From Rhea pennata (taxonomy: Eukaryota > Chordata > Aves > Rheiformes > Rheidae), in contig NC_084674.1 of NCBI RefSeq assembly GCF_028389875.1, positions 10,945,501 to 11,009,500 on the forward strand: DNA of 64,000 nucleotides, in the 5' to 3' direction. A program made the translations under genes and the position numbers. Below the pieces are notes generated by a model that was given only the letters and a program-made list of their open reading frames with translations, did not search any database and had not been told where the DNA came from. How positions within the stretch are numbered: the first letter of the stretch is position 1; each line of letters starts with the position of its first letter. Below are positions 1 through 14,700 of the stretch, piece by piece.

Positions 1-1053
1 CATTGGTCGGTGGAGTATGATTTAGCACTTTTGTAGCTCACAAGAACTTATGACTGCACTTGTCTTATTCCTAAATCTTTTTTGTACTGGACACAGCTCC
101 TAGTGCATATAGCATGGGAACCCTGTTGGCACAAAGGCACCAAGGACTCAGGAGATGGCTCACTGCAGCAGAAAGCCGAGTTCTCCCGAGATGAACTATT
201 GCATCACCTAAATGAGACTTCCAACTGGGATTAGGTATCTAGAATGTTTCCTTGCTGTTTATAAGGAAGCTTTTATATTTAGGACATATCATGCGTCCAC
301 GAAGCTCAGGAATCCTGAAAGAAATGGTCAGGTGGTTAGAAGAGCCACGGCTGTCCGATCTCACCATCACGGACCGGCCTGGGCCCAAGCGTGGCCACGC
401 TGATGTCTTGCCCAGGTGTTAGTATATCGATTGCCAGCAGCGCTACACAAGGGAGAAAGAAATCTGCTGCTTGGGGGAATGTGTGCACTCGAGAGAGACA
501 GCTGTCTCCTCTCCCCTCATAATTTGCAGAAGTGTCATCGTTCCTGAACTGCTCACTGGGATAGTGGATTAAGGCAGAAAAATTAAACTCTGGGGCGTTT
601 GACAGCCTTTTTTGGTCATGGCACCAGTGCGTGGTGAGGTGGGGAAGTCACAGGGCACATAACGTCCTCTGGGCTGCAATACTCCTCAGAATGCCTGTAA
701 TAAAAACTCTTTATTCTTAGGAAACTTACAGTTTGGACATTAAATAATATAATGGGACGGAGAAAATGAACAGGCTATGGGATATGAAATCCAGTCATGG
801 TAACAGATACTTTCAAAGGGGAGTATGGAACTATATATTGACATTAAAACATTTAGGGACTGTAAAAACTCTTCTCCAAACTAAGAGGGAGTTTCCCTTG
901 GCTAAAACAGGGGATAAATATAGCAAACTGGTGCAGGAGCTGCGACGCTGCTGCTGTAAGCCAGGGTCCTGTCCGTGCAGGGCCGCAGCTCCCATCTCTT
1001 CCGGCCACGCTGCCGTTCAGCAGCCACGGCATGCTCTGGGTTTGGTTTGGTTT

Positions 1054-1087
<34 letters not shown>

Positions 1088-2763
1088 CAGAAATTTATCG
1101 GAGACGGCAACAAGAAGCTGTGACAGTGAAAGTTATAGTCAGATCTTTTTAAATTAGATTTAGAGTCTTCAGACAGGTCAAAGGAGAAGTTTTGAATTCA
1201 AGTAGATTTATTGGACTTTTTGAGGATCCAGAAACTCGTACCTCATCTATTTTTGTCTGCAGCTCAGTGTACTCAGTAGGTTCAAAGCCAAAAGTATTAA
1301 TATGATATTGTCACTGATTCCACTAAATGAAGAGGAGGAGGCCTGAACAGTTCAGCCACTCCTGCTAAATCCTTTCCTGTTGTGGGAATGTATGATGTTT
1401 GGGCTCTTCCCAAAACCCAGTATTAACTGCAGCTTTCACTGCTAATAAGCGTTGGGGTGATCACCTTTTGTTAGCTGTGTGAGTGAGTCTCCTATTCCTT
1501 TTTCCTTTAGTTACATCATTTTACAGGGAAGGAAGACGCTGCCTGAGAGTCTCTTCCATTAACTTTGATCTGTAATTCTCAGTTCTGTTCACCCCTGTTT
1601 TACCAGGCACGATCAGAAGGAAGTCTTTGTGATTTAGTAGTAAACCTTTGGATTTGAACTAATTCAGTTGGTTTTCTTCTTGTCCCTTTTTTAAGAATTG
1701 TTATACCATGAGATTTTTTTTGTTGCCCTGGGCAGGCTGGGGTAAAGCTTTGTGCAGCGAGACACGGGGTGGAGGAAAGGCTCGCTCAGCCCGCGGGCGT
1801 TTCACCTATTGCTCCTGAGCAACGGCACCAAAGGAAGCAACACATCGCTTGCATTTTGTTTGCTTGAAAAACAGGACTAGGAGTATAAACCTGGCCCCAC
1901 ATTCCTTATGTCTGGACCGAGTCTGATTACTCCATCAGACTTGCAAAGATGGGGCAATGGAATAGATCATGTGAAAAATTAAAAAGCCAGCTCCTTTCCT
2001 AACAAAAAAGTATAAAACTGCCTCTGACAAAATGAGAACAAAATGAGAATGATACAGACCTTTGTAAGAGGAAACCTGGTATCACAATCCGAGGCAATAA
2101 ATTGGTAGAAGCAGTGTCCAGGAAGGGGAGTAGAAACAGAGAAACGTAGTACAAAATCAAGGCTAGCTGGAAAGGGTTTATTTGGGTGACCCTAGGGAAA
2201 ATCAAGATAACTTTGGAGAAGCATGCTATTGCATATGAAATATTTCTAATAATCAGATTAATTTGGCCACTCATATGCTAACTATTTATTTGTGGTTTCA
2301 GCATGTCCAATTAATTTGGAGAATAAATGCCCAAGAAACACCAAATATCTATAGAAAAGTTTCACCTTGTTGGAACAGTCCTCCAATGAGCCCAGACGCA
2401 TGTGACTCACAGCAGAAATTTTTACCAAACGTACTGAAGAGACCTGGCACTTGGTACGAACGAGCCCCAAGGTGTCCCTTAAGCTAGGATTGGCCAACTA
2501 AGCAAGGAGAAAGAGCTGAGTACATCGTGATTAAGCACATGTTGCGCAGCGGAGCAGTGATTTTGCATAGCAGTGGCTACAAGTACTCACACAGCGTTAA
2601 AAGTTTCCTGGCTGTAGGCATGGTGCCCTCCAAACGAAGAGGGAAAATGAGCAAGATGGGGCAGGCTGTACTTGAGCGAGTGCAGCCAGTCTGGTGGGCA
2701 CTTCTAGCCTTTTGCTTTTTAATTGCTTGAGATTCATTTGCAACCTGCTCTGCCATGTTTCAG
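1..2763. other. IHO1 upstream or intron sequence, no exon assigned
   Basis: No coding exon could be supported here. The first visible IHO1 coding exon starts at 2764 with the last base of a split codon, so at least one coding exon (N-terminus of about 20 residues in mammals) lies here unrecognised or before the window. A 30-base T homopolymer occupies 1056-1085. The sequence is moderately AT-rich and shows no long open frame. Confidence 0.6.
1056..1085. repeat. poly-T homopolymer (30 T)
   Basis: An uninterrupted run of 30 T follows a TTTGG-rich stretch. It could be the poly-A tail of an old retroposed sequence inserted on the minus strand, but I saw no recognisable element body next to it and no flanking duplication, so it is recorded only as a simple repeat. 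Confidence 0.9.
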
Positions 2764-5700
2764 GCCCAATAAGTTTTCCATTCGGGGCAGCGCGCCTAGC
2801 GATTACTCGAGTTTGAGCGATTCCCAGCTGCTCTTCGGTTCCCAGTTCTGCCCGGAGAACACGCAGTCGGTGGCGGCGCCGCTGGAGCTGGGCACCCAGT
2901 CAGGCCAGCAAAACTCCCAGGACGTGAGTCTCCCCCTCTCATTTAACCCCGTGCAAGGACACAGCCGCAATTCAGAATTCATGAAAAATACTTCAAACAG
3001 GGTATAAAATCCCCTGTCTCCAAAAAATGTTAGTAACTCGTGAGATCAAATATCTTTTGATACTTTAAAAAGAGGTACAGATCTACTGTAATTAACGAAA
3101 ATATCTGTCTGGTCAACTAAAAATTAGTATTTGTAATACATTGCTATTGAGATAAGTATTATTTTATTTTGATGCATTTTTTAAAATTGCTAAAGTTATA
3201 TTAAATTATTCTCAAGTTAAAGTCTTCAGACCAGCTGTCTAAGGTACAGTATTCTATTTACTCCTTCTGTGAGCAATGCTGTGTTTCTCTTTATTAGTTT
3301 TCTAGAAGAGTGACAGAGTTGGTCAGTATTTTCATATTTACTTCCATAGGCTGAAAATTAACTTGCTGTATTGTTGTTAAGGCAGATGCTTGAACGACTT
3401 TGGATGAAGAGCTTCTATGCTCAAAATGTTTCTCCTACAGTGTGTAGCTTCTGATGTTACCAGCCTTCCTAAAATAATTCCTTCAGCACTAACCTCTGGA
3501 TACAAATAAAGACACTTGACAGCAAAGATTAGGGAAGAATGATTGTGCCAGCTCTGTGGCCCTAGGCAGTCATTTGCTTCCCGATCCTATCTGCTCTCTG
3601 CGTTTTGCTGAAGATCTTGCCCATTAACTGCAGTAGCCTTTCATCAGACACAGAAAAAGAAATTCACTCTTCAAGATGAAGAATGACAATCTAGTGGAAT
3701 TTGCATTTGTTTATGTTTTAAGGAAAAGGCATTTCCATTTTGGTCACACAGTGTCTGCGAAGTTTTCAGGATGAAGAAGGTCTTTACAGCTTTCCTATTA
3801 ATATTAAATTTCTTGTTCTGAGAGGTATATTGAAGCATGTGAAAAACTGAGCTACCATCTGCTGATGTTGCTACTTGGCAGCAAAAATGATGTCCTCCAG
3901 CAGAAAATGCAATAGGATTTTATTTAGATTAATGTACGGGGAGCTCCCACTGGCATCTTTAACTTTTCCACAACTTGTTGTCCCCTGAACTTTTGTGTTG
4001 TTATGAGAAACACCAGCATTAATTTATGTCTGTTCAGCATATTGTAAAAGAATGTGCATACCTGATGATTGCAACTGGCTGAAACTAAGCACAAATGAGG
4101 AAAAAAACTGAGTTTGAGGGAATTCAAGCTGGGGCTCAGTTCCAAGGAGGCTGATCTAACTACATACACTGAGTGAACCATAATCTCGTGATATTCTTAA
4201 TCTCCTTGTCCAATCTGATCTGTCATGTCCAATCACTATGATCCCTCTGCCTGCAAAGCACTTGGTACACAAATAGTTTTTTTTGCTAATTAATGTTCTC
4301 ATTATTTTTATAGTCCAACATTTTTCTTCCTTTTATGTGACAGAGTGAGCCCAGTATTTTTACCAAGTACCAGACAAAACCACAGCTATTTGATGAAGAT
4401 GTGAAAGAGAAAGGTTTACTTCATTTTGGTGCAGGAAAAGTGAAGAGTGTCCTGGAAAATTTTGAAGCGAATAAGAACAAAATAAAGGACAAATACGATC
4501 GGTATGTAGACATCCAGAGTAAATTCTTTCTGTGAAGGCGATTATCACTCCCCACAGTTCCTTCTGTTCCTCTTAGAAGTCATACATGATCTGGCTGCAT
4601 ATTTCTCCAAGAGAAGTATCTTTTCAGGTTTTAGATAATCTCTGATTGGAAAGAGTCACAGGATGAGAGAATAGTGTTTATTTGGAATGAGGTTTATGTA
4701 ACACTTTCAGCCATAAGCCACAAGGACCAGAAGGAGTATAACCTGAATTTACCTTTGTCCTTCTTTATCTGATCAGCAGATTTTTTTGTCTATATTGATT
4801 GATTGTTAAAGCCCGTATTTCTCAATTTTTTTTGGACTGTATTGCACGGGATCAAAGGGACTATTAGGGCAGCCTTTAGATCCAGGACAGAGGAGAAGAC
4901 TGCCAAGCATACTTGTGGGCAGTGGAAGATGCGATGATTACATGTGTATAAATCGACACATATCTCCATAATTTTACTTGTATACAAGATTTTTATATCT
5001 GCGTTTTTGCTAACAGGCAAGTTTTGTTTGCTAATGAGCTCTTTGTCAGATGTTAAGGATTTAATATACCCGTAGGTCCTATAGGGCTTTATTGAACAAG
5101 CTAACAGTTTCAATCTCAAAAGTGGAAGATGGCAAACTTCCCAGTGGATCTATAAATAATTCTTAGCTCTGTACGTTTTGTAATGTGACATCCAAAGAGA
5201 AACACATTTTTGTTAAAAGCCTTTAACCGAATTAGACTGTGTATCTCTTTCTCTCTCTTTTGCAACGACACCATGCTTCTGATAAGGCCAAATTTGATGC
5301 TTTAGTGCCTATTAGAGAGAAAGATTTTTTGTAAGTAAGTGAATTATGAGGAATGAACAAATTATTTTAACTATTTTGTCAAAACTCTTAATTATGCTTT
5401 ATTTCTTCTTTGAATGAATCATGCTTCTTTCTAAACTCCAGACTCGCTCCCAGGATTAGAAACAACTTTATAGAAAGAGATATATTATCTTTACAAAGAT
5501 AAATGCATAACTTACCGATTTGTATCCCCTGCAAGTTTGACTATTAATATCAATATCTTCCTTTACGTAACGCTAGAAAGATCTCAGAGGCCCTGCCTAC
5601 GCCTTGTGATTAGACTTTACCTGGCCTCCCCCTTTTTGGTTGCAATTTGGATCGCTAAATGATCAATTCAAAATGACCTGGATCTTCAGGGAGAAAATAG

Positions 5701-8700
5701 GTTATTGCTTTGCTTAGCAACAGTCCTTGCATTTTGGTTTGATAGGTTAATTGTGAATATAGCCTGAGTCCTGATAGGCTCCCTCAATTCAAAAGGAGGG
5801 ATAACAGAAACCACAGGCATAATCTCAGGAGAAAGGGATTTGCTGTATTTGTTCCTTCTGGCCTGGGCTTTGTTGATGCTGAAGCTTTTTCCATATTTTT
5901 CCCGCAGTTATTTTAGTCCAAATAGAATACTGATGTATCCAAGCAACTGGCAGGGCATCTTCCCCAAGCCTGGCTGCTTCTGGGGTAGCTAGCGCAGTGG
6001 TAGCTCTCCAGCAGCGAAGGTCCTGTTGTATAAATGCCCTCTAAAACTTCCAAGAGACGCCCAAACACCGGGCCAAAAGTGGGAGAATAAAACAAATATA
6101 CATACGTATGTGAGTGTGTATATATATAATTTTTTTTCTTACACTACATAGCAGTATTCATGTTTTCCTGCAACAAATAAAGTGACTTCAAAGGGTTACA
6201 TCCCTTGAAGCGAGCACATTGCTGTGCTTAGTTTATGCAGTGCTCTGTGCCTGGCAGTATTTCATGGCTCATGCTTACTGTGATCTTTTCAATCTTTAAT
6301 TACCTCCACAACTCACATGTCTGTTTTGCACTATTTTTTTTTCATTTTAGTGAGGTTTTAAGCACCGTTATTTCCAGTATCAAAGACAGGCTTCAAGGGG
6401 TAAGTTAACTCAAATTCAGAGCCCAGAATAAGGGTGGGTTAGAAATGCTATAAAACATGCACTTTCTCCCACTTATTGTGCTATTTGAATTATGACACTG
6501 TTTATCTTGAGCATTCAGATACTTTAAGCCAAATTTTTCTGCACGTACCATCCTCTGTGTGGCCTATCCTTAGGGTGACCCCCTTGCCTCAGAGTCAGCA
6601 GCTGAACTTCCTTGGGGCTGGGGAGCAAGAGCAGCCTCCGATGGCTGCTTGCGTATAGAAAGTCTTGTTTCCTTCTACCTGAAGAAAGCAGGCTACTCTC
6701 TGTAGTAGGTGAATACAGTGCTTATTGTTTGAAGGTATTTCCCTCCCCTTTTTATCGTTACTTTGATTAATGTTACCATTAATGGAGTATTTTATAGATT
6801 AATAGCTCCATTTCAAAACCTGTTAAGATTCCTGTAACATTTCACGAGCCTTTTGAGCCATTCCAAATCTCCTTTGGGGTTGCAACAACAGCTGGACAGA
6901 CTGTTTTAAGTGCTAGACAAATACGCATTTTTGGGCTGTTCCATTCCAAGAGCTGCAGTTGTTGTTCTGTGGTGTTTTGGGCTGTGTTTTTGCAAACAAA
7001 CAGAGGACAATGTGTCCATTCTCTCGTTTACCCATTTTTTTGCAGTTGCAAGCATGCTTGGACAAGTTTGAAGAAACATTTGATTCAAGAAACAAATCCG
7101 TTTTGGATCACCTAGAAACCATTTCCAAGACATGTAAGCACTTTATATGTAATTTCTGTTAACAGCAGAGGGCATTGTCAAACTGCTGAATGTGAGTGTG
7201 TCGTCTCCAAGCTGGGGTGAGCTAGGCAAGTCATGCCACTCACAGCTGCTCTTCGTAAGGGAGAAGAGCAAATAACATTTATCCACAGTATGGACTCATT
7301 TATTTTTTCCAGTCTTTCTCTGCTAGCTTTTCCCTTTCTTTGCCTACAGACACTGTCTCTTTTCTTTCTGTGTTATTGTTCTCTTGCTGTGCTGTGTCGG
7401 AGAATGAAATACCGAGCGGCTAGACCCCATGCTTGTATAGATAAATGTGCCTTATTGCTTTGTGTTCTGCCTCGAGGATGACAATTTTTAGACTATCTGG
7501 CACACAAATGAAATAGTACTGATAACTTAGATACTTACATCCTAAATAGCCATCTTCGGTTTTTACGGCTTTCTCAAATTTTCCGGTGTAGATCGAAGTT
7601 TTTGTGTCTCCTCGGTGCTTGAGGTCATTATATTTCACATTTGAGAAAAATAATGGAAGTCTCTTCTTAGGTAAGAAGCAAGTAATGAAATGCATTTTTC
7701 CCTGATAAAAGGGTGACCTCTTGAAAAAGCCAATAGTATACAACACTTTTGAACAGCTCTCTCTCTGGAGTGACTAGTCATAGAAGTCTTTATTACAGGA
7801 GAGTGCTTCATGTAAATTGTTTCTAATTTGGCTTAGATCTGAGTCTTTGAGAGTGCAGTAATGCTAGCATTATTTTTTATCAGCACTCTCTCAGGGCTCT
7901 AAAGAGAGCTGGGCTGCTCTGTGCAAGCACAGGAGGCCAGCTCGCCGCATATAAGAAATGTGAAGTGAGTTATATCTTGTGAGTTCAAGACAGTAGACCT
8001 TCACAGAAGCACTACAATATTTACTGTGCAGTAAAATGTGGCTTTCATGAAGCACGGCATTGACAGATACTGTTTTAGTCAATATAAGCCTCTTGGGCAA
8101 AACGAATGCCGCCTGATGCATTCTTCATGAGGCCTCGGTAGCTTGTACGTGTGAAATACCTATTTTGTTATCCTAAGAACACTCCCTTGCAGTGCTGGCA
8201 AGTGCTCTTGGTGGGACCTTAATGTAAGCAAGAGTCCGTCTGTTCTGGCCGGTGCAACAAGCTTCCTGTTACACATCTGCCCAGTTCCTAATTAATTTGG
8301 TGCCTCAGCTTGTCCACTCTGAGACAGGATTCTGCCTGATTTCGTACACCTCTTGCACAGAAATTGTTGTTAGGGTATTGAAAATCAAGCCTATTGTTCA
8401 TGATTCACAGTCTTCCTTCCATGCCATTTGCTCAGCTGTCCTTCTTCTTCTACTACTCATTTTAAATAAATGTGCTTTGAATGAAATGAGAAATCTCCCA
8501 GAGGTGCCTGCTGCTGATTTTCAAAGCAATTGAAAAGAAAAATTGGCACTTTTTGTAATGTATCATGCTGCAGAATGTTGAATATATAATGAAAATCATT
8601 GCACGCTCCACAATGTTGTTCTTTTTATATTTCTGGGAGGTTCATCTGTCACTGGTTAATTGCTGATAAACACTGCCATTTGATTAGTATCACAGTGATG

Positions 8701-11700
8701 GATAATTAAGTTCCTACCACATAAATATATGCACCGGTGCCTTGAGAAGATCCCAGCTGAGGCAATTCCTTCAAAAAGACTGGTATGAAATTCCTAAACT
8801 CAGGTGATAAAAAACTAAATTCAGAGCTGATAAAGGACTGAATGTCAATGGCTGCTTGTAAAGTACCTGGGGATGTAGGTGACATGGTAGAAACATGTAA
8901 AATCATTGGCAGTGGAGGATTTCCCATTTAGGAGATGAATATAGCACTCCTTGATACTCCTTGACTCCAAAACTAGCTTTCAAGCTACACCTTCCTTTAC
9001 TTTTAGGGCTCTTTGAATGTCCTGGTACACCCTTCTCTTCGAAGAGAGTTTCTTTGAGTCAAGGAGTATCACAAGCCTCATTTATAGCAGTGGGTAGCAA
9101 GTACGTTTGGCACAGCCTATGTAGCCACTGCACTGGAACAAAACAGAAAGTATTTTTCAAAGTGCATTTCCAAAGCATTTCTAAGTGCTGTCGGGCTGGC
9201 ATGCTCTATGTAATAGGATAAAAACTGTTCTCTTCTGAGTGCTTGTCCGTATGTGCATGCACACGGTGGAGAGAGCCGTGTCTGGCAGTGGAGATGGGAT
9301 AACATTTGCCCGAGCAGCTTCCACAGAGGCTGCTGCAGCTGCTCTCCTCACCCACATTGCAGTGTGCCGTGCACACGGATGTAAACAGGCAGGCAGGCCC
9401 TATGTTCTCAGTTCTTCCACCTTATATAGTGTCATATGTGCAATATTTCCCTTAAAGAGGCACAAACTGATGCAATTCTCTGACAAAACCCAGTGTTTGG
9501 TGGGTAGTTTCCAAACACAACTTGCCTTGAGACTCCCCAGGCCCAGCGGTTGCTGGCAAGGTTTCCAGGGGAATTCGTTGTGTTTATGACAGTGTGGTGT
9601 GACCTCATTTGCCGCGTCACTAGGATCTGTCCCCTTCACGTTCTGTATTTCTGTGGATTGAAAAGTCAAAAGGTTTGAAGCTGATACATGAAACACCTTT
9701 CTCATGCAGCTGCTAACTGTGCAGTGACTGGCAGTGAAAGTTGCTGAGATGAGGAGTCTAATCAGATCGCAGAAAAGACACGGGTGGCAAGAGGGTGTGT
9801 AGTTACCTTGGTAAATAATGAAACCCCTCAACGTCATACCTCAGGACTTCGGGCACTGACTGTGGCAGAACAGGCTGAGATCTGGGGCAGATCATCCCAC
9901 GTTGCCCTGTGGCAGGTGTCCTCTGCCATGCTGTGGATTGGGACCTAGACTAAGGGGGGCACCAACCTGACAGCGGCCGCTTGGTTGCTGCGGTACGTCC
10001 AAGCAGCATGTAACCATGCCAGTCCCAGCATCTCGCGTGCTGGCACAGCTCAGTTCACTGCGCACTGTGAAAACGCAATGCTCTGCTGAACTCTGTAGGC
10101 ATTTTCACGGCTCCTGTCTCACCAGGTTTATACAACCTCCAATTTGCCCTCCTGAATCTGGGTGCGGAGGAACCAGCCTCCCTCAAAAGTGTTATTAAAG
10201 CTTCTGTGCTGTCAGTGCAGATCGCAGGAGCAATAGCATGGGCACTGATGATAAATACGCGGCAGAAGCGGTTGTTATTTAATATTTCTAGGCTGGGAGA
10301 CTGATGCTCCCTCCCTTGGCTGCTCGGGTTATAGTTTTCAGCTGTCGGGAGCGCAGCTGTACACAAGCCCGGGCTGATTCGCTGGGAATTCTGCGCAGAA
10401 CAGCGTGGCAGAGGCGACCCAGGCAGCGGGTCCGCCCAGGGCCTGCCCCAAGGCCTTGCAGTGTTTTATCTCGTGACAGATTTGACATTCCATGTGTTAT
10501 TAATGTCAACTGTAAGCATTCAAAGGCAGTGCTCTAGCGAACGAAAACACAGTGATGATCCAGGCTATAAAGAACAGTTTTGTTTAGAGGAAAATAACTT
10601 AAGAGAGAGAGAGGCGTATGCATAAAACATCCATTAACTAAGTGAGGCTGTTTCCTCCAAAAGCAGGTTATTGAATAACTATCTGCTGCAGGTTTTATTT
10701 GAACAAAACTTTCTCTGAAGCAGCCATTCTTGCTCACCTTCAAAGACAAGAGACTTGACTAAAAGGGTCCTGGATCTGATCTAGTTTGGCTGTCTCAATG
10801 CTTTTTATTTTTTTATTGAGTCTAGATAAAAGCTGCATTTTTTATTCTGTTTAATTGTGTTTGGCAAGTCTGAACAGTCCTCTGGCATGGAAAGGAAGGA
10901 GCTTGCCCCTCCTCTGTGCTGATTTTTTTTTGCAGAATACTCCTACACGTACAAATGAAACACTTTCAAAAGACTTGCTGTTGGTTGCTTGCCTGCAGCA
11001 CGCTGTGCTGAGTCAAATGTATATGCAGATCGCAAGCCCAGTGGATACAGTGCTATTTTTAGAGTAAGGATACCATGTTGTGTGAGAACAGACAGTCTAG
11101 GGAAATCAGCTTTAAAAATAATTCAGAGCTAAAATTAAGCATATGGGGAAGCAGAGCAAGCTAAGGTAAGCTTTCTGATTTGGGCCTTTCCATATCCTCA
11201 CTACACAGAGAAGGAATGTGATGAAGAGATGTGAAAGGAGTTTGCTCCTTCCGTCACTGCTGCTTTCCTGCTCTTTGGAGGATTGCAGGCCTGGAAGGGT
11301 CTGACAGGTTCCCTGAAACCTACCTTCTGATTGCAGGTAGCCCTTAGGTCTAACCAGGGAGATGCTAAGTCTAAGAGGCTCCACATTTGCTCCACTGCTA
11401 CAAACCCATTCTACAAGCCATAGCTATCCCCCAGGAGTTTACATCTAAATGTGTCGGAGCAAAAGACAAAAACTAAAAGCTACGTTGGGAGACGAGGCCA
11501 ACTAAATTGCCTGCAAAGGCAGAGAGAGATGAACATCCTGACATAAGGGGCAGCTTCCTCCTGAACCTTGGTGCAGCAGTAGCTTAACTCGAAGTGTGTG
11601 AGGAAGATGCATGAAGTAGGCAACTGCAGTGTTCCTCCTCCCAGATGGCAGCTTCATGCACTGTGGCCAAGCATCAGGGCTTTGGAGGAAGGCAAATAAA

Positions 11701-14700
11701 GATAAAAATACTGCCTGGCATGTAGGTCCCCCCTGCGAGAAGACAACTCTCAGCAAGCTCCCGTCCCTCAAGTGTCAGCCTCACGACACCTGACCAGCAC
11801 CTTCGCCAGGGCAGGCTGCCTCGTGCCACCAGACGCCTCTGTTTTGCTAGGCTGAATAAGCCGAATGCTTTCTATCTCCTTTCGTAAGAGGAGATTATCA
11901 TCTAATCACTTAATTATCTGCTGGCTTTTCTCTGCATGTGTCCTGGTTCAGTCTTTCTTTGCACATCGATGGCTAGAACTGTCCATGGGCTTCCGACCAT
12001 GCTGTGCTTGCACAGAAATTCCTGTTGGTCCCAGCTTGTAGGCCGTTGCGTGCCATCCCACCGTATCTCACTCGGCTGCTCCGGTGTCGCAGTCCAGCCC
12101 CTGTGCTGGCGTACAGCTTTGGGGCACCAGCTGAGTGCCCAGCTGGCTTCTGCACCTAAGTCACTAGGGCAGATTTTAAACAGGCTTGGCCCATGAGCAG
12201 TCCTTGAGGAGCACCCTCCAGAACAGCGCTGTCTCTTCAGGACGCTCCTTGCAAAAGCTGATGTTTTCCCTTTAATTGAGTCTTTATCCATCTAAATTTT
12301 TTCCTCAGCTTTATTCACATTAGATAACACTTGCCAGTGAAAAGCTTTGTTTAAATCTAGGCAGAGGCCACTGCATTGCCTTTGGCAATGAAGTCAGCTC
12401 TCTTATCAGAGGATATTATATTATTCAGACACAATCTTCCTTTTATAAAACCTTGTCCCATTTATTCCATTTTCCTCCATGCCCTTGATTACTCTTTCCT
12501 TCAAAGTCTACTCTAAAAGCTTGGACAGTATGAGGACAAACTAGTAAGCCTGTCATTACTCAGATCTCCTTCCTCTCTTCCTCCTCAAATGTACTCTTTA
12601 AATGTCCCTGGTTTCCTATAGAAACAAAACTTATATGATCACATTCTGCCTGTCTGTCTCCAGTAGTTTTTGACTCTTTGGCCAATTCCATTAGAATTTG
12701 ACAGAAGGGCAGAGCTCACCAAGATAATTAAGTCTCTGCAAGTTTAATGAAAATAGCTGGCAGGAGGAGAAGAGCTCCTGGCTGCTCGGTAGCTCTGCAG
12801 CATGAAAGCACACTTCACTGGAGTCAGAGAAGCTGCATGGAAAGGAGCCGAGATAAATGCTCCACGTGCAGGCAGAGCTTCAGCTGAGCTCACAGCTCAC
12901 CGAAGTTAATCAAACATGCTGAATCTGTAGCAAAAGAGGATTAATTAATTGCAGAGCTCAAGTAGCCACTTGTTGGAATATAGGCTTTACGCTGCCTTTT
13001 CTCAGCCTCGCAGAGGTAGTCTAGGACTCCAGAGGTTCAATTATCCAGGCTGGGTGGCTTGGAAAGGCTTTGTTTTAGCAGGAGTGTTTTGCATCCTCTT
13101 TGGATACAGCTGGGAAACATTCCACCCCAGCCACATCATCTGTACACACCTTCCCACATTGTTCAGAAGAACTACCAGACAGGTTTGGTGACCGGCTTCT
13201 CTTTCTCTGCATCACAATCCTGATCTTACAAGAATACTGCTGTAAAATTGCTAAGGATTTTCTGTCTCCACCCACGCTGTAAACTGTATTCCTGTGCTGC
13301 CGTGTATTAGACACAGCAGTAATTACTGCAAGAATAACTACAGCTACATGGGGGAAGTTTATTTTTGTTCAATTATTTAACAAATTCCTCTTTTTTAGCA
13401 GTTTTTCAACAAGACTGAAGCCAAGAGCATCGTGGTCCAGCTGAAAACTCCCCATGTGGTGTCCCTCCCAGGGTCTGTGCTCCAGCAGGCCGTTGCCAGG
13501 CCCCAGTTACCTCTTGGCGTTCCAGCTGCAGCTGCTCGATGGCTGGATGCAGCCACCTGACTCCGAGCCTGTTCCTGATCCCCCTTCTGGGATCAGGCTC
13601 AGTTGGCTGTTCCCAGCAAGAGAGCTCAGTCTGACACTCAGTGTGCAGGCAGGGTTTTTTGCATCGGTGCAGCATGATGCATATGGAGCAAATCTCCCCG
13701 AAAATCTCTCCCCACGAGCGTCCACAGCAGCACTCAGCTGTCCACAGCCGGTGTGTCCAGTGACTGGGAGTCCCAGTTCTTTCCACACTCCCTCATAGTT
13801 TCCCACTGTCCCTTCAGGCTGCGTTCCTTCGCTTACCAGTCTCCTACACGTTTCTATCATATATTCTCTGTTTGGCTGCACTTCTTAGTCGTGATCCCCT
13901 TGCACCTTCTTCCTGTTACTAGGATCGTTATTGTTCCTGTCGCACTTTCAAGCTCCCATTTGCCACCAGCTAGTTACAAAGTGGGTCGCTGCGTTGGGGT
14001 TCCCTTCTCGTGGGCCTGCCTATTTTGCATGTAGTAGAAAACTAAGCGTCAGCCTTCCTTGTGCTGAGCCAACCAAGTTTTTGAGCTTCACATAGCCTTC
14101 CTTCCCAGCTGCCATATTAATAGAGCACAGTAAACGCAGTTTGGCCTACGCTCAGCATCTTATGAATTTCAAGTGCTTTGCATTAAACATGTACCCTGTT
14201 GTTCATTGCTTGGTGCTCCGGGAGATTTCAGCTGGCGAATCACTATGGTTGCACAGCACAGTGGAGTATTTCATGCCAAGCCTTGGAGGAAGTAGCAATA
14301 GTATTGATGGTACTTTATTCATGTTTACAAATGAAAGACCAAATGCAATTTTTATTGATTTCTCTGTTTAGTGCAAGACGCTCTTCAAACTCACTGTGGC
14401 TCACTGCTGAAAGCTGTGACAGATAAAAGCCAAATGGAGCAGACACTGCTGGAGATGGAGAAGAGACTTGCAGCTGTAAGTACACAAATTAATCTTTTAT
14501 TCTGAATCGTGGTTCTGAATTTCTCCCATTTCTTCAAAATATTAACCGAGTATTAAATTATCTTCAAATGGTGGATTATAAAATAGACAGCTCTTATTCT
14601 AATGAAGGAGGAAAGGTATTAAAATGCTAATTCTAGGCGAGATACTAAAGCTTACCAAGAGTCTGTTAACAGTACTGTAAGCTCTGATGAAATCCCCGTC

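Larger units (their letters stand above)
7134..14371 (+). other. large IHO1 intron
   Basis: A 7.2 kb intron of ordinary base composition. It holds an inverted repeat near 8952-9071 and a degraded CR1-like LINE fragment at about 12170-12610. Short open frames here (up to 145 codons) have no recognisable similarity and no splice context, and I regard them as chance. Nothing else could be supported. Confidence 0.7.

Noticed and set aside
766-800. ATG-led MNRLWDMKS as the missing IHO1 first exon
   Set aside because: It faintly resembles mammalian MNFNVWNIKEML, but the nearby donor leaves phase 1 and joining to 2764 hits a stop; not supported.
1880-2500. Possible repeat-derived segment upstream of the first IHO1 exon
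   Set aside because: Some open frames on both strands but no terminal repeats, tail or family motif that I recognise.
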